From Aspidapion aeneum (Eukaryota; Arthropoda; Insecta; Coleoptera; Brentidae), in the NCBI GenBank assembly GCA_963576565.1, contig OY755040.1, positions 26,332,703 through 26,396,702 of the forward strand: a DNA stretch of 64,000 nucleotides, in the 5' to 3' direction. Positions 1 through 10,785 of the stretch are shown here, piece by piece. Numbering within the stretch: the first letter of the stretch is position 1; each line of letters starts with the position of its first letter. Made by a program: the position numbers and the translations under genes. The notes under the pieces were generated by a model. The model searched no databases. It was not told the DNA's origin and saw only the letters and a program-made list of their open reading frames with translations.

Positions 1-929
1 TTTTTAATTGTTTTTTTACACTTTGTGTTTTGTGCTTTTGGTCTTTATCGAAAACTAAGGTTTGAGAATATACGACTTTTTTAAACAAAAGCAACCGTTT
101 ATTTGACCTGGGTTACACAAAAGGCTGAATCAAAAATTCGATAAGGTACAACTTTATTATTTCCTAACCAATTGTTTAGTTACCTTTTTGTGCAAGGGAG
201 TCGTAGTTTTTGGTTTTGTAACTTGTAAACCGCTATTATATAGCGTTAAAAAAAATGTGTAACAGAATTTTATCTGTCACTTTTAGTTTTAATATAATAC
301 ATAAAGTTTTCAGTTTTGTAGGAAAATTTTTCAAAATTGGCGGTTTTTTATGTGAATTTCTACGAAAGAATTTCTTCTGCCATAATACCGAAGCTATTCG
401 TGCGAATCAATTTTTTGCGAGTTTTCTTTCTATGGATATGTACCTAAATGCGTAAGAACCAAAGCAGCAGAAACTTTGTAGTAGCTGTATTATGTCAAAC
501 TATAAATATTAGGTACCTATATGAGTTTACTCGATGCTCTAAATTTTGTCTTTATAAAATTCAGTAAGTATGTTGTGCTGCGCAAAAGTTTCTTTGACTT
601 TTTCGAGAATTTTTCAACATTTTATTATGATTTATTGGTTGTATTATCTTGTTTAAAAATTCAAAAGTTTCTTTCGTATAATGACTGCCCCAATTCCATC
701 CAATTTTAGCCATTTTTGTTATTACCTATTGTTTTCTTATATAGTTTCATAATTTGGAATTTTTGAAAATATATACGGTCGTGAATATTAATTTTAGATT
801 AAAGTTCTCACAATAAGGTCAGGTTTATCCACAAGTGACTTACAGTATAGACAGTATGTGGAATCCATATTGAATGTACCTATACTTTATCAGTTGTTTC
901 TATAGTAAATGCTGAGAACGGCCGAGACA
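1..929. other. AT-rich non-coding stretch, nothing recognised
   Basis: AT-rich sequence with short unrelated open frames only. No motif, repeat unit or protein similarity was recognised. Confidence 0.5.
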
Positions 930-1400
930 TTGATTGATTGATTGATGGATTCATTCAATTGATCACAAATTTTTATCTTTTACGACAAATTTACGACAAT
1001 TAAGGCACATATTGCAACTTAGAATTACCACCCTTTTCAGGAAAATGACTGACGCGAGAAAATTTTTGTTTTCACGACAAATTTACGACAATTATTCCAC
1101 AGATCAGTTTTTGAAAATCTTAATTTTTTCTGAGGTGGTGGTGCAGTTCTAACTTGAGACTCAACTTAGCTTTATCACCCCTTTTCAGGAAAACAGGTAG
1201 CGCAAGAAAATGTTTGTTTACACGAAAAATTTACACTTATTTCATAGATTCGGTTTTTGAAAAACTGAATTTTTTTTCAGGGCGGTAGTGTTAGGTTAAG
1301 ACTCAGCTTAGCATTACCACCCCTATCTAGGAAAACCGGTGGCGCGACAAATTTTTTTCTCTCACGACAAATTTACCACAGTTATTGCATATGTTGCAAA
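930..1400 (+). repeat. degenerate ~145-bp tandem repeat, about three copies
   Basis: Units start near 1024, 1173 and 1313 with ATTACCACCC or TTATCACCCC, followed by a CAGGAAAA block, a GCGCGA/GCGAGA block and an ACGACAAATTTACGACA block. A partial leading unit lies at 980-1020. Spacing is about 149 and 140 bp. The copies are well diverged, so the array is old. Confidence 0.7.
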
Positions 1401-2356
1401 TGTCCAATTCTTAAGTAGTATTGCTAAGTTTAAAGGAGGTCAATTGACGCCAAGTATAAGAAAAGCATAGCGAACTAAACGAAAAATTTTTCTTTGTAAT
1501 AAAACTGCAGAAAAGTGCTCATTCCGAGAATATATCAATCAGTCCTCTATTCTTCTTTAGCTTATTTTTCGGTATATGTATTACACTAGATTTTGTGTCA
1601 AAACTGCGGACATAAATAAATAAATCTAGATTTATTTTTATTTTTTAGACATTAGTTAAAAGATATTGGTATATAGTCTGGGTCAGGGTCGAATAAATAA
1701 GAATTGGAACCTGTATAACAAATATTAAAACTGTGTATGCAAGTGTTAGGTGTATAATAAGCATACACTTTTTAAACAGTAATAGAAGCTATTATATGCA
1801 AGGGTAAATTTTAAGGTGGGTATAAACTTTAAAGTTTATAAATTGCGAGTATTTAATAAATAAGTAAAGACGTTTAACAAATCTCCAAAAGACTTTTAAG
1901 GATCAGAACCACTTAGACCTTTTAAGAACCTGTAAGGACCGATTAAGCCCAGTAAGAATTGGGAACTAGCAAGATAAATAAGAACTTGGCAGTAGGTGTA
2001 AGGACCCCGCAGCAAAAAATAGTAAGGTATGGCATGATTTCCTTAGAGGTTTTTCTGTGGTTTTAGCTGAATTTGGCGTTAAATTTGGTTAGGTTTCGTT
2101 AGACATTTTTTATTTTATATATTTATTCATACCAGAGTAAGGGAGTAAGTGCGGTTAATGGTAAGAAACTCAAGGCACTATTAGTCCTTAAAATCCAATA
2201 TGACACTGTAAAGATCGTTAAGGACCGATAGGGACCAGTAAGGTTCTGACTCACAGGATCAATAAAAATATGAATTAGGTCCTGAACGTAAACCACTTAT
2301 TGGACAGCTGTCAAACTCATACCAAATACAATATGGCGGGTCAAACATGAAAAAAG
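1401..2356. other. AT-rich non-coding stretch
   Basis: No gene is recognised. Short echoes of AAGGACCGAT-type words recur around 1900-2250 but give no clear period. Confidence 0.4.
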
Positions 2357-2613
2357 GAGTGGCGCACCCAGGAATGTGTCTTGGGGGGGGGCCCGACAGC
2401 TACGAAGCGCGACCAAAAAAAAAAAAAAAAAAGGTCATCATGTCTTTTCGCAACTACGCCACTGCTTGGGGTTGGGTGGGGGCCCGAAGCCTCCTGACGT
2501 CAAATTTTAAGGTATTTTTCATGTTTTATCATCAAATATGTAGAAAATATATTAAAAAATCTAAGGCTTGGGGGGGGCCCGGGCCCCGGGCCCCCCCCCT
2601 GGGTGCGCCCATG
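2357..2613 (+). mobile_element. short hAT-like element with G/C tracts (257 bp)
   Basis: The ends are inverted: GTGGCGCACCCAGG on the left and CCTGGGTGCGCC on the right. The left end resembles the CAGTGGTGCACCCAGG end at 43916. Long G runs and then C runs lie just inside the ends. The word CATGAAAAA occurs on both sides (2346 and 2610), but a clean 8-bp duplication cannot be assigned. There is no coding capacity; the open frame that crosses it is incidental. The hAT assignment is inferred from the CAGTGGCG-type terminus. Confidence 0.65.
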
Positions 2614-2984
2614 AAAAAGAAGAATTTTGGAAAATTTATTTCTTAACCTATTTTGCACTTTTATGAAAACTATTAATCGCCTGCATTTTTAAGGTTTTTG
2701 TGTTTGAAAAACAATATTCCACATTTTTTATCATGTTAATTGCGTTTTATAGAGAAATTGCTGATTTAAAAAAAAATTGAAAGATACAAAAAAGATTTGT
2801 ATTGACAAGTTACACAAGTTCGACTTCCCAACAGTAAAATTTGGTTTTCTGTACCGTGCGGTGCAACATCTATTTTCCCACTCTTGACGGCTTATTCAAA
2901 CAAAATTTTGCTCCTTTTGGTGCTACCGTGAATTGCATTCATAAATATTCTACAAGTGTCAGAAAAAGTAGACAATTTATTTTT

Positions 2985-3690
2985 TTGCACTTTTGGCATA
3001 TATATAGTTTACTTTTTATTCTGCATTTTAGGGACAAAAGTGTCACTTCTTATCCCGGCGATAATAATTGACGGATAAGGAACAAAAAGTAAAAAAATCG
3101 GGATGAAAAATGAAATACCAGGGGGAAAGTAACAAGTAGTATTAAAATAAACACACAAAAATTAAAAATCATTCACAGAAACCCAAAAACTCCATAGAAA
3201 AAATAAAGAAAAAAAACTCAAAAAGTAAGAAAAATATCGTGTAAACCTTGTGCTCAAATTGTCTTTTCATCTCCCGACGAATTTACAACATTTTCGCCTC
3301 GGTATAAAAAGTGCCACTTTTATCTATTTGTATAATATTGTATTTTGCACTTTATAGATAAAAAGTGAATTTTAAAGATAAAAGTGTCACTTTTTATCTC
3401 CGGGATGAAAATTGACGGATCAGGAATAAATAGTAAAAATCAGGGATAAAAAGTAACAGGAAATTTAAAAGTAAACATTTTAAACACGTAACAAAATTTC
3501 AGTATAATAATAATAAAATTGCTTAGAACTGCATGAGAAAACCTGGGAAAAAAGAGTCCAAAATTGCGAAAAATTGCGTAAACACATTATAATAAAAGTG
3601 CCTTTTATCTGGCGACACATTTTAACTAATAATTTGTATAATCTTTTTGCCTCGAGACAAAATTGCCACTTTTATCCCTTGGTATACAAT
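2985..3690 (+). repeat. dispersed repeat family K, internally repetitive
   Basis: The phrase AAAAGTGTCACTT followed by TTATC, a GATGAAAA block, GACGGATAAGGA or GACGGATCAGGA and AAAAATCGGGAT recurs near 3037 and 3375, with weaker echoes to 3690. A diverged copy lies at 12835-13010. Function and class are unknown. Confidence 0.55.
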
Positions 3691-3985
3691 TTACGATTTT
3701 AAGCCTTCATGCTTTGAGATTCACACATAAGTAAACCAAGGAATAAAATTTGTGCTTTTATAAGTGTAGAAATTAAATCATTTCTATATACAGGGTGTTC
3801 CAATTCAACTCTATATTTTAAAAATCACGAGTTGCAAGACAAAGTATATGAAGGTCTGAGTGTAGAAGGCAGAGAAAGCAAATGGCTTGCAACTAATAAA
3901 AAGGCGCTTTTTTACTAAATGCGTGGGTGTAGGGGACTGGCTATATATTTTATGTTTTTTAAAATTTTATAACTTATTCTAACAA

Positions 3986-4511
3986 AATAAATAGATCCAG
4001 GACGGATCTGATACCTTCCTAGCTAGCCTATATTAGCACACTTCAAGTGAAGCCATGTTATATCAGCCTTGAAAACAGTTTTTGTAAATATCTCAGAAAC
4101 TAAAGCTCCCACGGACTTTTTGGTTTTAACATAAATTATTGACCAAAATATAGTCTACTATATTCCAAAAAAAAGCAATATTGATACGATGTTCCGGTTT
4201 CCATCCATTTTTAAAATTTTTAATTGTCAAAAAACTGTCATTTGCACTAATTGATTTTGAACAAAATCTTATCAGCTCGTTAGAGTTTCGAACATTATTT
4301 TATCTGAAAATTTTATAAAAATCGGTTTAGCGGTTTAGGAGCTATCGTGTTACGGACAGAAATAATAAACACACACAGGCAGACATCACGACGATATTGC
4401 TAAGATAGATCAAAATACACCCAAATAACACATTTTTGGCCCTATCTCGAAAAAAAAATTTCGTCGAAAATAATACCTTCTCTGACCGTTGCTGCGCGGG
4501 CTAGGAAGGTA
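3986..4511 (+). mobile_element. family A dispersed element, copy 1
   Basis: The element starts AAATAAATAGATCC, has TACCTTCCTAGC at 4012-4023 and ends in the inverse GCTAGGAAGGTA at 4500-4511. In between it carries the ATCGGTTTAGCGGTTTAGGAGC module and an ACGACGATATTGCTAAGATAG block shared with copies at 14.1, 14.5, 20.9, 27.8, 33.2 and 45.3 kb. It is non-coding. It lies directly 3' of the splice donor of the exon at 4586-4893, so it probably occupies that gene's first intron. Confidence 0.8.
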
Positions 4512-4585
4512 GAAATAACCAAATAAAACATATTTTTTGACGGTTGAAGAATCATGTTTCTATTTTCTCCTGGAGTTAGATATAC

Positions 4586-4893
4586 CTTATTAGTGGAATT
4601 TCCCTTATCGCACTGACCAACTGTTCCGTCATCTCTTTTGCGAAACCCTTCTTGCGAGAAGTTGCGATAACTTTTCGCATTATGGAAAACCGGCTTAAAT
4701 TACCAACCTGTAGGACTTCGGATCCTCCGTCATTGTCGGTGTCCAAATCTGATACTTGCAGACCGCAGTCGTCTTCGGACGGGCCGGAAAAATCAGAAAC
4801 GACGCTACTTCCGCAACTGTTGCCGGAGTCTTCGGAAGTTGCCATCGTGGGGGCGTCCGCGACTGTCAAAACTTCGCGGCTGATGGCTTTCAT
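4586..4893 (-). CDS. probable first coding exon of an unrecognised host gene
   Basis: On the minus strand an ATG at 4893-4891 (context GCGAGATGA, G at -3) opens 102 codons. An in-frame TAA lies about 30 bases upstream, so this ATG is a credible true start; the frame also stays open through a GTG at 4908, but that is not a normal eukaryotic start. The product begins MKAISREVLTVADAP. Residues about 18-60 are rich in Ser, Asp, Glu and Gly and look disordered. Residues 70-102 turn basic and helical (RKVIATSRKKGFAKEM). The frame meets a stop shortly after ATAAG|GTATAT, which is a good consensus 5' splice site, so the exon is read as ending at 4586 in phase 2. Base composition is clearly more GC- and CpG-rich than its surroundings. 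No domain or family is recognised and the next exon was not found; if the gene is real its first intron runs leftward through a transposon. Confidence 0.55.
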
Positions 4894-5210
4894 CTCGCCG
4901 CTGCGCACTTTTTTCGCGATTTAAAAAATCCCCAAACACTGAGTTTAAAAAATAGATGTTGTTTTTTTTTTTGTTTTATCTGTTGCGACACTGAAAGTGA
5001 ACGGATATTTTATCTAATTAAAAACAGTAAGCGGGCCACAAAACCGCACTAAACTACAGTTCGCGGCGCACTGACGCTCACTTCTGGAAAAGTCGCGACT
5101 ATGTCGAATACGGTGGCGACGGAGAAACCCGCTACGTGCGAGCTATAGCAGGACGGTGCACTATGCGTCGCCCAACGATAAACAAACAGCTAGTATTCTA
5201 GCTGGATCTA
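4894..5210 (-). promoter_or_regulatory. CpG-rich 5' region of the candidate exon
   Basis: This stretch, above all 5045-5190, is dense in CG dinucleotides (GCGGCGCACTGACGCTC, GTCGCGACTATGTCGAAT) in otherwise AT-rich DNA. Its position immediately upstream of the minus-strand ATG suggests 5' UTR and promoter. No TATA box or definite initiator is claimed. Confidence 0.4.
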
Positions 5211-6555
5211 TAGCTAACAGGGGTGTGTTTGAAAATTGTCACCTAGGGTAAAGGTTATACCTGGGCTAGCCCAAAATCGTTCGAAAAAAAGTGATGGCCC
5301 GGGGTGCGCCTTATTCATCGCGGTCAGGAGCGAGGCGAGATTCACTCGCGATTGCGCACCAGCTCTTAACTTAAAAACCATTATTTACTAAAGGGTCTAC
5401 AGTGTTAGGTGCTACAATCCTAGGTTTAAAAGTATACATATTGGTTGAAGGTTTAACTTATTTTTCCCGTGAATGCAATATTTGTTTCATATTGTTCATA
5501 AATACCTTGCCATATGGGTAATCTTTTTTGGTTGTACGAGAGACATTATTTCCACACAAAGGTTAGAAATAAATAAAAATAATAAAATATTTTGGTTTAA
5601 AGACGGTAGCCATATTTAAACCTCCGAACGTCACTACGAAATGTCGAATAAAAACGGTGTAAGTCAGTGTCAGCTGTCTATTTTACATGTAAATTTTTTA
5701 GACAAGTTAGCGACAATTAAACCGATGGTCGATTGTTTTGGTGAATGTGTAATTAAAAAGGGAATCTAATATATCTTGTGCTTTTTACAGTATTTAAATA
5801 TTGATACGTATTTAATACGGTAATGCTCTACAGGTATAGTTTTAAGTTATTTATGTATTATTTAGCTTTGAATATTTTTGTATATAAGTTTTTTGTCAAT
5901 CATGTCTTATTTCCATTGTTTTTCGAACTTTAAACCACCCCTCAGGGGTGGTACTACAATTTGAGGCTATTTTTAACGGGAATCCTACGACTGCACGGAC
6001 TAAATTTTCAATAAATGACATTTCGTTACAAAATTTTTATGTGGTTTTTCCTTATTTCTAAAGTTAATTTGAATTTATATGAGATGAAACTCACTGAGAA
6101 ATGCTTACTATTATATTGCACATTAGGGTGAATCAAATCTTTGCAGTATTAAGAAAATACACTTAAACCGGTCGGTATCAAGCCTATAGACTTGATACTT
6201 AAACCCGGTCTGCAAGTTTTAAGGCCTTTGAATATTACCGGAACGACCTATACCTCATTTGTCACATCCCGGGCGCCTCACGTCAATAAAGCACACGCTG
6301 TCGTTGATTTGAAAATACTTAAGTTTAATTAATTACGCAGAAAACACCACACCAGAAAAAAATGCTTTAAAGATATCACATTTTCTTTTCGGGTGATAAA
6401 GCGACAAAAACGGTCCTTGTTCTTGAGAGATTAGAAAAAAGGTATGGAATATGGTAGACGTATAAACAACATTGTTCCCAGATTGTTTATTTCTTTTTAA
6501 ATTTGTCTTCCTATACAGGAAAAAACCTCTATTTTTGATAACTTTTTCTTATATA
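5211..6555. other. non-coding stretch with small palindromes
   Basis: No gene was seen. A perfect 19-bp palindrome, ACCACCCCTCAGGGGTGGT, lies at 5934-5952. A short hairpin, GTATCAAG/CTTGATAC, lies near 6177-6200. The rest is AT-rich and unassigned. Confidence 0.5.
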
Positions 6556-6645
6556 GGGAATGTCTAAAGTATGGCACAATTTGTAGGATTAGATACTGCT
6601 AGAATATCTAGAATAATTGCTAGAGTTTCTGAAGCCATTGGCAAC
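6556..6645 (+). pseudogene. PIF/Harbinger (HARBI1-like) transposase fragment
   Basis: The reading frame GNV*S followed by MAQFVGLDTARISRIIARVS and EAIGN matches the helix-turn-helix segment of HARBI1-type nucleases as I know the family: a short block ending in a (V/I)SRII.RVSEAI-type motif. One in-frame stop (TAA where CAA would fit) precedes the Met and similarity ends abruptly after EAIGN. It is therefore a small relic, not a gene. A TA-flanked family B element starts about 180 bp downstream. Identification is from memory of the motif. Confidence 0.5.
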
Positions 6646-6827
6646 GAGTCAGCAACCTCTTTCAGTTTACTATTTATTACTTTGAAAGTCCTCGCTTATG
6701 TTCTTCTTTCATGTTTTTACTTATTTTTCAAAAAAACCTACCAAAAAAAAATTAAAATTGTAAAAAACATAAACAAACAGAGGGGGTTACCGGAATTGAC
6801 TTAGAACGTGAAGTTTGTAATATTATA

Positions 6828-7081
6828 GGGACTTATTGAAATAAAGCCATGCAATAATAATGCCAGCTAGTATAGTAGTACAGATGATCAGATCTTTCAA
6901 AATTGACCGAAGTCCAATTAATACTAAGTCGTTTATTTATCTATAATTAAAGTCGATAGTATTTATTTCGGTTCGTATAATAAACAAAATCCTTATGTTG
7001 AAAGATTAGCTGTCATATTCCAATCTAAAAGTGTCAAAATACGGCCTGACACTTTGTTAGATGGCTTTATTCTAATAAGTT
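6828..7081 (+). mobile_element. family B inverted-repeat element, diverged copy
   Basis: It begins TA|GGGACTTATTG followed by AAATAAAG and ends GGCTTTATTCTAATAAGT, the inverse of the start. This is the oldest-looking member of the family that recurs at 14194, 23963, 24614, 25428, 27820 and 43596. There is no coding capacity. The right terminus has lost its CCCTA. Confidence 0.7.
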
Positions 7082-8793
7082 CAGCTTAAACGTGCATTTG
7101 CTATCACTCACATAATTTTAATTGATGCAACGGGTAAAAAATTAAATTTCGCTTAAAAAACGTAACGAATGGTTTATTTATGGTGCCTGTCCCTGTAAGA
7201 ATACCCATGCACAAAATGGGACTGACAGAAGAAACTGAATGCAGACCCAAGGCCAACAAAAAAATACAGGCCACGACCCTGAAAAAAGCAGCTGTTCTCG
7301 GTGGGCTGACTTTTACATTGGGTCTTATGAAAGCTCAGGCGTTTTTTTATGATATTTTCAAAATGGCACTACAGATTTCCGCGAAATTTCAGTGAAATAT
7401 TCTCAGACACCATCCCGATATTTCAGCAAACTTTTGTAAGGATGCAAGATGATTAAAAGGTTAAAATCTTCAAGATTTAGTATTTATAATTTTGAATTCA
7501 AATTACCCGCATGCAAACTGTTATATTTGACATGTATTTGACTTTGTCATCTATGCTTGTCACATTCGCTTCTGCTTTAAATTTAATTTTAATGTAAGCT
7601 TATGAAGCGGCTCCTTAAAAATTAAGGATTACATTTTAAAAAAATTGTTCTGCAAGAATATAGTAAAAACCATCTCAAAACCGGCTTTAGTTTAAAAAAA
7701 GTAAATTCCAACTTCAATATTTTAAAAACAAACAGCTGTGCCGTGACGAAACCATCAAAAAAAAAATCAGCCCCAATGTGACGTCAACAAAGTGGAGGAT
7801 CGTGGCCCGTCCGTTTTGATAGCCCTGGAAGACCCAGTCTAAAGGATGATGACACTGTCAGACTCAAAAGTGAGCCATAATAGACTAACTGGTGGTCACC
7901 GTGGAAGGGCTGCATTGCTCACTCTCAAATGAATCATCTTAATTATGATAAATAATACAAATTTGTGAAAAATTAGATTTAGCCCACCTAACTGAATTAT
8001 GCGAACCACTGTGCGATGCTTACAATTTTATTCCGACGCCGACGACGACGCCAGAAAGAGAAAGGTAAACTCGGTATCGTGCGCAGGACAAGGACGCAAA
8101 ACTGGATGAATGGGAGCAACCGGTGGATAACTAGAATTTTCCATATGTTAGGACTCTTTTGTTTTTTTGCACGAGGTTTTTATTAATAAAAAAATTGTTT
8201 GTGTTCGGTCTTTTACTAATAAACCTGTAGAGCCATTAATTAAGTAAAATAAGTGCGTAGCCTTTGATTTAAAAATAATAGTCAAAAACATATGTTGTGA
8301 AGTGGGAGATCAATTGGAGCAACCGAGGAGTAATAAACATAAAATGTCCATGTAGGGCAGTGAAATGAAAAAGTAATAAATATTTAGGTACAATAAATTG
8401 GGTATACAGAAAAAATATATCAAATCTCGTAAAACGTATTTTCTCGATAAGATTATTTTTTGTCAAAGCACGATTTCTTGACTTAACGGCGACGTCTGCT
8501 GTCGAACAGTATTTTATTTTTCTTGATATCTAGTTTTAAAAAGATACTCAGTCTTTTTAAATAAAAAACTATTTTTCAAATCAAATGCTTAAGTTTTCTT
8601 GAACATATTAGTTTACTTAAAGAAAAACGATTCTGAAAATTATGTATGTCTTTTCCTCATAATAGCCCAAAAATATTGTTAAAAGTTGATTTTTTCAATG
8701 CATTCAACATACTTAATAGAAATCATATGCTACCACGTGCGTGCCAAAGGGTGAGGTAATGATTAAAATACTCTGCCAATTTATGGGCACCTA
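7082..8793. other. unassigned, locally less AT-rich
   Basis: Two stretches are richer in GC than their surroundings. At 7180-7395 a short open frame starts MVPVPVRIPMHKMGLTEE and is not recognised. At 7740-8140 there is no open frame. I could not connect either to a known gene or repeat. Confidence 0.35.
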
Positions 8794-9491
8794 AGCTCAC
8801 ACTAGGTACTATAGTTATAGTGTGAGCTAATATAATCAAAAACTGAAATATATTTTATTCAACTCCAGACTCAATTACCTTTCGTTTGATACCACACAAG
8901 CCATGTTTTGACTTAAACTCAAATTTTTTTAATCTACCCCCACCCTTTTTTTAAAAATAAACTAAAATGTATTTTGTTTAACTCCAGACTCAATTACCTT
9001 TCGTTTGATATCACACACGCCATATTTTCACTTAAACTCTAATTTTTGACATCTACCCCCACCCTTTTTTTAAAAATAAACTAAAATTCATTTTTTTAAC
9101 ACCAGACTTAATTATCTTTCGTTTGATATCACACACGCCATATTTTCACATAAACTTTAATTTTTGGAATCTACCCCCACCCTTTTATTTGGCTTGCGTT
9201 CGGTGAATTTTGTTCATTTTTAAATGGGACCATCACGGCCCAAGACCCAACTTAGGTACCAAATTTCATTAAAATCGGACAAGCGGTTTTTGAGTTATGC
9301 GGGTTGGTCGTTACAGACAGACATACAGACAGACAGACATACAGACAGACAGACAGACAGCAAAACAAAAAAGTTTCAAAATCATCTGAAACGCAAAGAT
9401 ATATAAAAAATTTTGAAATCGGAGCAACTTTTTTTTTCAAAAAAGTTAGGATCACCATAGCTCACACTACTTATAGTAGTAGTGTGAGCTA
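8794..9491 (+). mobile_element. hairpin-ended element with a 118-bp internal minisatellite (family C)
   Basis: Both ends are hairpins made from the same stem: AGCTCACACTA...TAGTGTGAGCT at 8794-8828 and TAGCTCACACTA...TAGTGTGAGCTA at 9458-9491. Inside lie three ~118-bp repeats starting near 8861, 8980 and 9098 (CCAGACTCAATTACC, then a CTACCCCCACCC block). An ATCGGACAAGCGGTTTTTGA module and an ACAG microsatellite (9314-9361) follow. It is non-coding. The plan of terminal hairpins plus central tandem repeats is like Helitron-related or minisatellite-bearing elements of insects; the exact class is not established. Confidence 0.75.
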
Positions 9492-9619
9492 AAATCTTCA
9501 ATTAAAAAGTTACGTTAAATGATGTGGCACAAAAGAAACTGCCTGAGACTGACTGATAGATGCATTTGCAGAGAAAAAGGTCGAGGGTGCTAAAACTTCT
9601 GGGCAAGTATCTAACTTTG

Positions 9620-9774
9620 CAGGCGCGGATCTACGAGAGGGGAAATCCCCCCCCCCAAATCTCCAAATATACTTAGTTTTGACACACAGAATACATTTGG
9701 TCACTATGGAAATTAGTTTTTTGCAATATTATGATGATGTTCCCCCCCAAATAAAGTTCCTAGATTCGCTTCTG
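9620..9774 (+). mobile_element. short hAT-like element with C tracts (155 bp)
   Basis: The ends are CAGGCGCGGATCTA and TAGATTCGCTTCTG, an imperfect inverted pair. C tracts lie inside both ends. AACTTT occurs immediately outside both ends, but the 8-bp duplication is not clean. It is related in style to the elements at 19106 and 62305. Confidence 0.6.
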
Positions 9775-10785
9775 AACTTTAGCATGTTTAGGTATTTATG
9801 TTAGTTAATCGTATTTGGGTTTTTGAAAAAGCGAATTGATTCCCAGACGTGTTTTCGAACTCAGCTCTTTTGAAACTATACAGGAGATTATCATCTGATA
9901 CCAATTTTCCCAAAAATAAATTAATTTATTTTTCCAAAATTTTTGCGTTTTCCCCATTTGTTTTTCTTTTACAAAAAGTTTTCTCCAAAATTTTAGCGTT
10001 ATTATTTTCATATTAACTGCAATATTTTCCACAACGCGTTTTTCTTCAAAATTTATTTGAATTTTACAAAATTTTTGCCTGCCGCGTAAATGTTTGCAAT
10101 TTTCCAGTAGATTTATGTTGCAAAAAATTTCATTTTTTCCGGAAAAACATAACTTTTTAAAAATTTTCGCCTGCGCCGCTATCTTCTTCGTTATATCTAC
10201 AAAAAAATTTCTTTCGAAAAATAAATATTTTTTTACTTTAATACTTTTTTTAAAAAGCCATTTTTTAATTAAGCCCCTTCTGTAGTAAAAATTTTCGCAT
10301 TCTTTGGGTGTTAAGGCTGGGGCTTAAGCTCTTCTATAATGGCCTGGCAAGTTGCTTTCCTGAGTTGACGGGTGAGTGGGAAAGTATACGAAATATTCAA
10401 AAAAAGAGACTGTGAGATTTAATCCAAAGGCGAAAATGTTTTAGAACGAGCGTAGGTCTCCTCAAAGTTTCGTATGTTACAACACAAAATCACCGAGAGA
10501 TTGAAAAGCATAATTTTAGTACCTTAAAAGAAGGATTAAAAGTACACTTTTAATTTAATAAAAGTACACTTTTAATCTATTGCATAAAACGAATTGTAGT
10601 TCCTAAGGTGCAGAAAATGATTGCATGAGATGTTTGTTTTAAAATCAGGGGCAGCAGTTTTCCCTTTGCCTCAAGCAACCAAAAATGAGGCACGCCCCTG
10701 ATGCTACATAAAGTAAAAGAGACTATTTCCCAATTTTAGAATATCATTTCTTCTTGTTACAGGGAAACTCGTTTATATTTTAATA
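9775..10785. other. AT-rich non-coding stretch with a doubled hairpin
   Basis: The hairpin ATTAAAAGT-AC-ACTTTTAAT occurs at about 10536-10555 and its close copy follows directly. Nothing else was recognised. Confidence 0.45.

Noticed and set aside
4652..5052. Plus-strand open frames over the exon region
   Set aside because: They are antisense shadows of the GC-richer minus-strand exon, which has the better start and donor.
9224..9492. Overlapping frames rich in DRQT or CLSV repeats
   Set aside because: Translation of the ACAG microsatellite inside the family C element.
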